From positions 62,001 to 126,000 of the forward strand of contig JANWWL010000007.1 of NCBI GenBank assembly GCA_025056155.1: a DNA stretch of 64,000 nt. The letters are read 5' to 3'. The stretch's first letter is position 1. Each line of letters starts with the position of its first letter. The position numbers and the translations under genes were made by a program. Positions 17,981-25,574 of the stretch are shown here, one piece after another. The notes beneath the pieces are model-generated. The model was not told where the DNA came from. It did not search any database and saw nothing but the letters and a program-made list of their open reading frames with translations. The DNA comes from Sphingomonadaceae bacterium (GTDB taxonomy: Bacteria; Pseudomonadota; Alphaproteobacteria; Sphingomonadales; Sphingomonadaceae).

Positions 17981-19342
17981 GTGGCGCAGGTGGACGTGCT
18001 GGTGGCGGGAGCGGGGGCGGCCGGCCTGGTGGCCGCCCTGGCCGCGGCCGAGGCGGGTGCCACGGTGCTGGTGGCCGAACGCGACGCCCGCGTGGCGGGC
18101 ACCACCGCCATGTCGACCGGCCTCATCCCCGCAGCCGGCACGCCCGAGCAGGCGCGGGCGGGAATCGCCGATTGCCCCGAACGGCTGGCGCACGACATCC
18201 TGGCCAAGCACGGCGGGCGAACCGACGCGCGGATGGTGGAAGAGCTCGCCCGCCGTTCGGCAGGCGTCGTGGCCTGGCTCCAGCGGCACGGCGTGCCGCT
18301 GTCGCTGGTGGCGGGCTTCACCTATCCCGGCCACTCGGTGCGCCGGATGATGGGCACCCCCCATCGCACGGGGGCCGAGCTCGTGGCGGCGCTGCTGGCC
18401 GCGGTCGAGGCGGCGGGCGCACTGCTCCTGACCCGCGCCCGGGTGGCCGAGCTCCTGCCTGCGGGGCCGGCGCGCATTGGCGCGGTCGTCCTGGAACGGC
18501 CGGACGGCGCGTTGGAGCGGGTCGAGGCCCGGGCCGTGGTGCTGGCCATGGGCGGCTTTGCGGGCGATCCCGGGCGGGTGGCGCGCTTCATCCCGGCCAT
18601 GGCGGGCGCGGTGGCGCACACGCATCCCGGCTGCCGGGGTGACTGGATCGACTGGGCCGTCGAACTCGGCCTCGAGATGGCCGACATGGACAGCCACCAG
18701 GGCCACGGCGGGCTTGCGCTGGGCCACGCCGTGCCCATCCTGTGGGCGTCGATGACCGAGGGCGGCATCCAGGTGAACCGGGCCGGCGTGCGCTTTCACG
18801 ACGAAAGCCGCGGCTATTCCGAGGCGGCGGCCGCCGTGAACGCGCAGGGCGGGGCGGTGAGCATCTGGGACGCCCGCATCCAGAAAGTGCTGGACCAGTT
18901 CGACGACACGGCCGAGGCGCGCCGCGCCGGCGCCATCGTCGCGGCAGCGAGCGTGACCGACCTCGCCCGCCGGCTCGATCTGCCCCAGGGGCCGCTCGCC
19001 GCCACGCTGGCCGAGGTGGAAACGCTCGCGCGTTCGGGCCGGCCCTGCCGCTTCGGCCGGCGCTTCACCCATCCCCCGCTCGCCCCGCCCTATCACGCCG
19101 CGCGGGTGACGGGGGCCCTGTTCCACACGCAGGGCGGACTGGTGGTGGACACCCAGGCGCGCGTGCGGCACGTGTCGGGCCAGCCGTTTGCGAACCTGTT
19201 CGCGGCCGGCGGCACGGCGCGCGGCCTGTCGGGCCCGGGTGCGGCGGGCTACATCGCGGGCAACGGCCTGCTGGCCGCCACGGGCCTGGGGCGGATCGCG
19301 GGCGAGCGCGCGGCCGCCGTCGCCCGGGAAGGAAGGGCATGA
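17981..19342 (+). CDS. FAD-binding dehydrogenase (fumarate reductase/3-ketosteroid dehydrogenase-like)
   Basis: VAQVDVLVAGAGAAGLVAALAAAEAGATVLVAERD...; C-terminal NLFAAGGTARGLSGPGAAGYIAGNGLLAATGLGRIAGERAA. GTG start inferred. Confidence 0.87.
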   Translation: MAQVDVLVAGAGAAGLVAALAAAEAGATVLVAERDARVAGTTAMSTGLIPAAGTPEQARAGIADCPERLAHDILAKHGGRTDARMVEELARRSAGVVAWLQRHGVPLSLVAGFTYPGHSVRRMMGTPHRTGAELVAALLAAVEAAGALLLTRARVAELLPAGPARIGAVVLERPDGALERVEARAVVLAMGGFAGDPGRVARFIPAMAGAVAHTHPGCRGDWIDWAVELGLEMADMDSHQGHGGLALGHAVPILWASMTEGGIQVNRAGVRFHDESRGYSEAAAAVNAQGGAVSIWDARIQKVLDQFDDTAEARRAGAIVAAASVTDLARRLDLPQGPLAATLAEVETLARSGRPCRFGRRFTHPPLAPPYHAARVTGALFHTQGGLVVDTQARVRHVSGQPFANLFAAGGTARGLSGPGAAGYIAGNGLLAATGLGRIAGERAAAVAREGRA

Positions 19343-20481
19343 AACGGATCGAGGAGCAGGAAGCGCACGCCGCGCTGGCCTTCGGCGACCACGACGATCG
19401 CGCGCGGGCGGACTTCGCCTTCACCCTGCGCCACCACGTGACACAGCATTGGATGCCTGGCACCCGGCTGGTGTTCGACGCGCGGGCCCGCCACGCCTTC
19501 CGGGCCGCGCGAGGCCGCGATCCTCAGTCGCCCGACGAGATCCGGCAGGCGATGGATGCCGATCCCTGGTACCGCTTCTACCTGTCCGCCCGCCGTGCGA
19601 GCCAAGAGGCGATCTGGGCGGCCGTCGTCCCGCCGGCCGAACGGCTGGGCCCGATGCCCATGCCCCAGCGCCCGCGCGGGTCGCTCAAGCTCGATCCCTC
19701 TGTCCGGGCGCCCGCCTACATGGCGGCGATCGACATCCACTGCATGCCGGGTGGCTACCTCCTCGACCGGGGCGAGGGCGATACCGCCGCGGGTGCCGTC
19801 TACGACCGGGGCGTCTACCTCTACATGTCGGGGCTGATGGGGCCCCGCAACGACGCGGTGGGCCGGCTGGCCGTGGCCCACCTGCAGGCTCGCCTGCCCC
19901 ACTTCCGGCCCACCCGCATCCTGGACGTGGGCTGCGGCGTGGGCCATGCCACCCTGCCCTGGGCCGAGGCCTTTCCTGAAGCACAGGTAACGGGCATCGA
20001 CGTGGGAGCCGCCCTGCTGCGCCACGCCCATCTGCGGGCCGAAGCCTTCGGCCTGGGCGTGGAGTTCGTGCAGGCGGACGCCGAGGCCACCCCGTTTCCG
20101 GACGGCGCGTTCGACCTCGTGACCTCGGCCATCGTGCTGCACGAGACCTCGATCCGAGGCCTGCGCCGGATCCTCGGGGAATGCCACCGGCTGCTGGCCC
20201 CCGGCGGGGTGATGCTGCACGTGGATCAGCCGCCCTTCGACCCGGACGATCCGTGGGCCACCTTCCTGCAGGAGAACGAGACCCACTACAACAACGAGCC
20301 CTTCTGGCGCCGCTTCCGGCACCTGGACCTGGCGGCGGAAGCCCGTGCCGCGGGGTTCGGCCGGGTGGAACTGGGCACGCTGGCGGCCGAGGTGGTGCGC
20401 CAGAGCCAGAACAACGCGCCGGACGACCCGCGGGCCCGAAGCCGCGGCTTCCTGGCCTTGCTCGCCTTCCGCGATGGCTGA
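19339..20481 (+). CDS. Class I SAM-dependent methyltransferase, copy 2 of module
   Basis: Internal ATG; AIDIHCMPGGY..., RILDVGCGVGHATLPWAEAFPEAQVTGIDVG, FDLVTSAIVLHETS. Confidence 0.92.
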   Translation: MKRIEEQEAHAALAFGDHDDRARADFAFTLRHHVTQHWMPGTRLVFDARARHAFRAARGRDPQSPDEIRQAMDADPWYRFYLSARRASQEAIWAAVVPPAERLGPMPMPQRPRGSLKLDPSVRAPAYMAAIDIHCMPGGYLLDRGEGDTAAGAVYDRGVYLYMSGLMGPRNDAVGRLAVAHLQARLPHFRPTRILDVGCGVGHATLPWAEAFPEAQVTGIDVGAALLRHAHLRAEAFGLGVEFVQADAEATPFPDGAFDLVTSAIVLHETSIRGLRRILGECHRLLAPGGVMLHVDQPPFDPDDPWATFLQENETHYNNEPFWRRFRHLDLAAEARAAGFGRVELGTLAAEVVRQSQNNAPDDPRARSRGFLALLAFRDG

Positions 20482-20824
20482 CCCGTTTCCCCCCATGCCG
20501 CGTCGGGCCAAGGGAGCGCGCCCGCGCTTCCATGACGAGCCTGCCATCGATCGGCTGGTCCGGATCTGCGTGGGGCTCGCGTCCGAGGTCTCGGTGCTGG
20601 CCGACCGACTGGCCACGCTGGAACTCTTGTCGGGCGTGGGGCCCGACGCCGTGGACCGCTTCGTGCCCGACGCCGCCGAGCGGGCCCGGCGCGAGGCGCG
20701 CCGAGAAGCGTTGGTGGCCCGCGTGTTCGCCGCCCTCGACGACGAGCTCGACGGCCTGCGGCGGGGGGCCGAAGACGGCGACTATTGGGCCACCGTCCGC
20801 CGGATCGAGGAGGGCGAGGTCTGA
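20474..20824 (+). CDS. Small helical partner protein, copy 2 of module
   Basis: MADPFPPMPRRAKGARPRFHDEPAIDRLVRICVGLASEVSVLADRLATLELL...; 116 aa, overlaps the methyltransferase stop. Confidence 0.78.
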   Translation: MADPFPPMPRRAKGARPRFHDEPAIDRLVRICVGLASEVSVLADRLATLELLSGVGPDAVDRFVPDAAERARREARREALVARVFAALDDELDGLRRGAEDGDYWATVRRIEEGEV

Positions 20825-22053
20825 GCCCCGGCCTCGGGCGGCTGCGTCTCGCGCTTGAGGATGTTGAGGATGGCGCGCTGGACGCGCACGTCGGTGATGG
20901 GCCCTGAGGAGACGATCATCGTCGTGCCCGGCAGGAACTTCTGAGGGTCGGCCACGTAGGCCGCGATCGCCTCCTCGGTCCACACGAGCCCGCGCGCCCG
21001 CGCCTGCCGCATCGCATCCGAATAGGCGAAGCCGGGCACGGTGCCCGCGCGTTGGCCCATGATGTTGTAGAGATTGGGCCCCACCTTGTGCGCGCCCCGG
21101 CCGGGCTTCAGCTCGTGGCAGAACCGGCACCACTTGAACACCTCGGCATCGACCCGGCGCTCGAAGGCGTCGGGGGGCGACACCGGCAGGCGCGGCACCG
21201 CCGGGCGGACGTGCCACGTCACGCCATCCCGCGCGGCCACGTCGGCCGGGCCCGACACCGGGCTCACCCGGAACAGCGCCCAAGGGCCCGCCGCGCCCAA
21301 GGCCACCAGGGCCGCCACGCCTGCCCCCGCCGCCCAGCGGACGGATGGGCTCGCGACTCGAGCCATAGAGGGAGCCGGCCGGCCCCGATGCCACCGCCAT
21401 GCGAGGCCCCCCACCGCCAGCACGAGCGCCCACAACGCCGCCACCGCCCACGGGCCCGGCTCGGGCGAGCGGAAGGTGGCGAAGGCATGCACCGTGGACG
21501 ACAGGCCCAGCAGGGCGAAGGCGCCGTGGCCTGGCGGGAAGGCCGACCGCAGCCCGACGCCGAATCGCAACGCGATCACCGCCGCGCTGAGAAGCGTGGC
21601 GAGGTTCAGCACCAGGAGCATGAAGGCCAGGCCCGAATGGAAGTAGCCGGCGGCCTGCCACAGCGCTCGGTCGCGACCGATGGGGGCGGGCACCTGAAGT
21701 CCCCCCAGGTGCACGACGAGCCCGTCGGCCCAGGCGAACAAGAGGCCCGGCAGCGGGGCCAGGAAGAGAAGGACGAGCGTGGCGAGCGCCAGCGCCCGCC
21801 CCCACACGAAGGCCCCCGCGGGCAGGCCGGGGGGCGGCGTGGGCCGCTCGCGCCACCACGCCCACAGACGCACGGCGGCCACCGCGAACAGCAGCGCGCC
21901 CAGAAGATAGTGCCAGCCCCTTAGCTCCTCGCGGAGCGGGAGCAGGCGGTCGGTGCGGGCGAGCCGCGTGGTGACGAGGGCGTGGACGAGGTAGAGGCCG
22001 GCCAGCGACCAACCCGAGACGACCCCCAGGCGCGACCAACCCTGCGTGGCCAT
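20782..22053 (-). CDS. Membrane cytochrome b561-like domain fused to class I cytochrome c
   Basis: N-terminal multi-TM region; C-terminal VFKWCRFCHELKPGRGAHKVGPNLYNIMG (CxxCH) and PGTTMIV. Confidence 0.8.
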   Translation of the reverse strand: MATQGWSRLGVVSGWSLAGLYLVHALVTTRLARTDRLLPLREELRGWHYLLGALLFAVAAVRLWAWWRERPTPPPGLPAGAFVWGRALALATLVLLFLAPLPGLLFAWADGLVVHLGGLQVPAPIGRDRALWQAAGYFHSGLAFMLLVLNLATLLSAAVIALRFGVGLRSAFPPGHGAFALLGLSSTVHAFATFRSPEPGPWAVAALWALVLAVGGLAWRWHRGRPAPSMARVASPSVRWAAGAGVAALVALGAAGPWALFRVSPVSGPADVAARDGVTWHVRPAVPRLPVSPPDAFERRVDAEVFKWCRFCHELKPGRGAHKVGPNLYNIMGQRAGTVPGFAYSDAMRQARARGLVWTEEAIAAYVADPQKFLPGTTMIVSSGPITDVRVQRAILNILKRETQPPEAGAQTSPSSIRRTVAQ

Positions 22054-22107
22054 GCCCCGGCCCTAGGCCGGCGGCTGCCACAGAGACGCGGCGGGTTGGC
22101 GGGCCTT

Positions 22108-22120
22108 TCCGCAGGGCGGA
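22108..22120. promoter_or_regulatory. Palindromic operator candidate, site 3: TCCGCAGGGCGGA
   Basis: Perfect TCCGC-AGG-GCGGA inverted repeat midway between divergent starts at 22053 (-) and 22174 (+). Confidence 0.78.
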
Positions 22121-22173
22121 CAGTCGACGTGCGGCGCGCGGTGCGGGGTGGGACGGTCTCTAGGCCCCTCGCC

Positions 22174-23445
22174 ATGGCCGTGGCGCGCGTCAGGGTTCTG
22201 CCGATGGCCCTGCTCGCGGCCCTGCTGGCCGGGGCCGGGCCTTCCGCCCCCCCGGGCCCGCCGCGCCGCTCCACCCTCGACCCGGCCGAGGCCGAGCGCC
22301 TGTACCGCGCGCGCTTCGCGGCCCTGCGCGCCAGCCCGGCGGCCGATGTGGCGGCCTACGACCCCCTGGAGCCCGTGCCGGGGGCCAGGCCGCCGGGCCG
22401 GCTGCCCACGGCCCGGCCCGAAGAGCGCGGCCTCGACCCGGCCGCGATCGCCGCCGCCGCCCAAGTGGCGGAGGCTGCCAATTCCTCGGCCTTTCTCGTC
22501 TGGCGCAAGGGGGCGCTTGTGGCCGAACGTTACTTCCACGGCACGACGGCTGAGACCCCCGTCGTCTCCCGCTCGCTGGCCAAGCCCCTGGCGGCCATCG
22601 CCGTGGGCCGAGCGATCGCCCTAGGGGCCATCCGGTCGCTCGATCAGCCCGTGGCCGACTTCATTCCAGAATGGCGCGGCGGGCCCAAGGCCGCCATCCG
22701 GGTGCGGCACCTGCTCGACATGCGCTCGGGGCTCCTGGCCCAGGGCTTCAGCGCCGACCCGGCCAATGTCTGGTCGCGGGCGTATCTGCACCCGGTGCAC
22801 GAGCGCATCCTGATCGAGGACTATCCACTGACCGATCCGCCGGGGGAGGTGTTCGAATATTCCAACGCGGCGGCCGACCTGGTGGCGCTGGTGGTGGAAG
22901 CGGCGACCGGGCGCCGCTATGCGGACTTCGTGGGCCGGGAGGTCCTCGCCCCCCTGGGGGCGGCGGGCGGGGCCGTATGGGTCAACCGGCCGGGTGGCGT
23001 GGCCCATTCGGGCTGCTGCATCCTGCTGCCCGCCCGCACCTGGCTACGGCTGGCGCTTCTCGTAAAGGACGATGGCGTGGCCCAAGGCCGGCGCCTTTTG
23101 CCCCCTGGCTTCGTGGCCGAGATGCGGACGGCCACGCCGCAGAACCCCCACCATGGGCTGGGGGTGTGGGTGGCCGGGCCCTACGTCGAACGGCGGGGCT
23201 TCGCCAACCCGGCCCGCGGCGGGCCCAAGGTGCTCCATTCCGAGCCCTACCTGGCCCGCGACGTCGTGCTGTTCGACGGCAACGCCAACCAGGTGATCTA
23301 CATCGTGCCGTCGGCCGACCTGGTGGTGATGCGGCTGGGCGCGCCGCCACCGCGCGATCCCGAATGGGACAACGCGACGTTCCTCAACCGGATCCTGCGG
23401 GGGCTCCGGCCGGGCGAGGCCCGACTGGAGCCTCAACCGCGCTGA
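22174..23445 (+). CDS. Serine hydrolase, beta-lactamase class C-like (paralogue of 14278-15486)
   Basis: SLAK (SxxK) and FEYSNAAADL (YxN). Same layout as the first copy: PRLPTARPEERGLDPAAIA..., RPGGVAHSGCCILLPARTWLRLALLV. Confidence 0.88.
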   Translation: MAVARVRVLPMALLAALLAGAGPSAPPGPPRRSTLDPAEAERLYRARFAALRASPAADVAAYDPLEPVPGARPPGRLPTARPEERGLDPAAIAAAAQVAEAANSSAFLVWRKGALVAERYFHGTTAETPVVSRSLAKPLAAIAVGRAIALGAIRSLDQPVADFIPEWRGGPKAAIRVRHLLDMRSGLLAQGFSADPANVWSRAYLHPVHERILIEDYPLTDPPGEVFEYSNAAADLVALVVEAATGRRYADFVGREVLAPLGAAGGAVWVNRPGGVAHSGCCILLPARTWLRLALLVKDDGVAQGRRLLPPGFVAEMRTATPQNPHHGLGVWVAGPYVERRGFANPARGGPKVLHSEPYLARDVVLFDGNANQVIYIVPSADLVVMRLGAPPPRDPEWDNATFLNRILRGLRPGEARLEPQPR

Positions 23446-23461
23446 CCGAGGGCCGCAGGGT

Positions 23462-24496
23462 TCAGCCCTGGGCCTGGCGGAACCAGGCCGGCAGTTCCGG
23501 GTCGGGCGCGCGGGGGATGGGCGCGCCTGCCGGCACGGGCGCAGGTCGTTGCGTGCGCGCGTACCACTCGAGGCTTGACAGGCTGGGCTCCTCCCAACGG
23601 TCGGGCGCCTCGAGGAACTTGGGCGCGTGGCGGGCCACCCAGTCGACCGTGCGGCGGTCGATCTGGTCGAGCGAATCCACCGCCCCCATGAAGGTGTGAT
23701 ACTGGCAATGGCCGGGCGTGGGGCCCATCAGCATCCAGGGCAGCCAGGGCGTGGTCCGGCTCCAGGTGCCGTGATACGTCACGCTTGTGCGTCGGCGGTC
23801 CTGCATTTCGGGCCACTCGATCTGGTAGAGGAACACTTCCGTCACCTGGACGAAGGGATGCGCGCTTTCCCGCGGCCACTTCGCGGGCGGCAGGGCCGAG
23901 GGATAGAACAGGTTGATGTGCGTCATCAGGTGCAGGCGGTCGCCGTGTCGCGTCCAGTCGAGGAGCAGCGGCCGGGGGGGAGGCACCGCCCGGTTGAGCC
24001 CGCCGTAGGAAGGCGGCGGAGGGCGGAATTCCGTGATGGTGTGGTTGAAGGGATCGTTCATGATGTGGACCACCTTCACCCGTTCCCCCAGGTAGGGATT
24101 GGTCCACTCCTCAAGCACCTCGCCCGATTCGAGGTCGGTGTAGAGGCCGATTTCGCGCAGCACCTTGCGATAGCCCACCCCGCTTTCGTGCGGCAACAGC
24201 CGCGCGCACGAGAGCATGGTGAAACCCACCAGATCCCGTACCGCCTCGCCCGGGCGCACGCCTTGCACGATGCCGCGCGCCCAGCCGTACTTGGTGCTCT
24301 TCATGTCGGTGTTGCCCAGAAGGCGCGCCCACGCCTCCATGTTGCCCCGCGGCGTCGTGAGGTCGAGGAACGGCCCCTTGAGCGCCGCGGGCGACCGGTC
24401 GGGCCGGCCCACGGCGCCGGCCGCCCCGGCCCGCACCAGGCCGACCCCGGCCGCCAGCGCGGCCGAGGCCATCAGCAGCTCGCGTCGTTCGAACAT
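23462..24496 (-). CDS. DUF1838 family protein with Tat-like signal
   Basis: MFERRELLMASAALAAGVGLV signal; GNTDMKSTKYGWARGIVQGVRPGEAVRDLVGFTMLSCARLLP and LYQIEWPEM resemble DUF1838 proteins. Confidence 0.75.
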   Translation of the reverse strand: MFERRELLMASAALAAGVGLVRAGAAGAVGRPDRSPAALKGPFLDLTTPRGNMEAWARLLGNTDMKSTKYGWARGIVQGVRPGEAVRDLVGFTMLSCARLLPHESGVGYRKVLREIGLYTDLESGEVLEEWTNPYLGERVKVVHIMNDPFNHTITEFRPPPPSYGGLNRAVPPPRPLLLDWTRHGDRLHLMTHINLFYPSALPPAKWPRESAHPFVQVTEVFLYQIEWPEMQDRRRTSVTYHGTWSRTTPWLPWMLMGPTPGHCQYHTFMGAVDSLDQIDRRTVDWVARHAPKFLEAPDRWEEPSLSSLEWYARTQRPAPVPAGAPIPRAPDPELPAWFRQAQG

Positions 24497-24601
24497 CGGG
24501 CCCCTCTCCCCGCCAGGCGCGCGCATCGACCGAGCGCGCACCGGGTCGCTCCGTCGGGTGCCGGACTTTGACACGCCGCACGGGATGGCCAGAATGCCCG
24601 C

Positions 24602-25462
24602 ATGGCGGATAGCGAGGTGGCCCCGCCCGCGCGGCCGGTGGGGGAGGAACGCGACGGCAACGTTCGCGCGCTGGCCCGAGGGTTGGCCGTGCTCCAGGTC
24701 ATCAACCGCAAGGGCTCCGTCAGCATGATGGAGATCGCCCGCGGGGCGGCCATTCCCTACCCCACGGCCTGCCGGATCGTGCAGACGCTCATCGAGCTGG
24801 GGATGGTCGAGCGCGAGCCCGGCCGCAAGCGCTACCGGCCGACACCCATGGTGCTCACCCTGTCGCGCGGCTACAGTGCCGAGGACGAGTTGGTGCGCGT
24901 GGCGCGCCCGTACCTGGTGGAGCTCACGCGACGCTTCTTGTGGCCCGTGTCGCTGTCCACCCGAGTGGGCAGCTACATGATGGTGCGCGACAGCACGCAC
25001 CGGCTGACGACTCTCACGCTGCACAACTACGCTCCGGGCTTCACTTTGCCCATCGTCGAATGCGCATCGGGCAAGGCATACTTGGCCTTCTGCGACCCGG
25101 AGGAGCGAGCCCTCATCCTGCAGGGGCTGTTCGCCCTCGACGGGCCGGCCGAACGCATGGGCCGCCTGCTCCTGGCCGAGCCGACTCTTCTCGAGCGCAT
25201 CCGCGCCCAGGGGCACGCCACCCAGGCCCGCAACGTCTACACCGCGCACCCGGGCAAGACGTCGTCGCTCGCCGTGCCCGTGTTCCGCGACGACCGGGTG
25301 GTGGGCGCCTTGGCCCTCATCTTCTTCGCATCCGCCATGCGGATGCGCGAGGCCGAGGAACGCTTCGCCCCGGCGCTGAAGGCCACGGCGCACGACATTA
25401 CCCAGGCGCTCGCAGCCACGTCCCGGCACGGGGCCGGCCCCGAAGCTCCGCAGGGCGGATAA
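24602..25462 (+). CDS. IclR-family transcriptional regulator
   Basis: RALARGLAVLQVINRKGSVSMMEIARGAAIPYPTACRIVQTLIELGMVEREPG wHTH, then effector domain PIVECASGKAYLAF. Confidence 0.94.
   Translation: MADSEVAPPARPVGEERDGNVRALARGLAVLQVINRKGSVSMMEIARGAAIPYPTACRIVQTLIELGMVEREPGRKRYRPTPMVLTLSRGYSAEDELVRVARPYLVELTRRFLWPVSLSTRVGSYMMVRDSTHRLTTLTLHNYAPGFTLPIVECASGKAYLAFCDPEERALILQGLFALDGPAERMGRLLLAEPTLLERIRAQGHATQARNVYTAHPGKTSSLAVPVFRDDRVVGALALIFFASAMRMREAEERFAPALKATAHDITQALAATSRHGAGPEAPQGG
25447..25459. promoter_or_regulatory. Palindromic operator candidate, site 4: TCCGCAGGGCGGA
   Basis: Same core as site 3, overlapping the 3' end of iclR, 116 bp upstream of the TonB receptor start. Confidence 0.6.
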
Positions 25463-25574
25463 ACCCGTCGCAAGCGCAGGGCCGCCCGTACGCGCCCCGC
25501 ATGGGGTGGCCTGCGAGCACGACACGACGGACCGGGCCAGGTCCGCACGCCAGGGTTCACGGAGGGAATCGCGT

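Noticed and set aside
19126-19142. ACGCAGGGCGGACTGG, similar to the right half of the operator
   Set aside because: Lies inside the FAD dehydrogenase coding sequence and lacks the TCC left arm; chance match likely in GC-rich coding DNA.
8340-19850. VYVYMSG in the SnoaL-like proteins and VYLYMSG in methyltransferase copy 2 as evidence of a shared ancestry
   Set aside because: Only seven residues and otherwise unrelated folds; treated as coincidence.
24541-24595. Possible operator copy CTCCGTCGGGTGCCGGA in the DUF1838/iclR gap
   Set aside because: Half-sites resemble the motif but the spacer is longer (TCCG...CGGA over 16 bp instead of 13), so it was not counted as a site.
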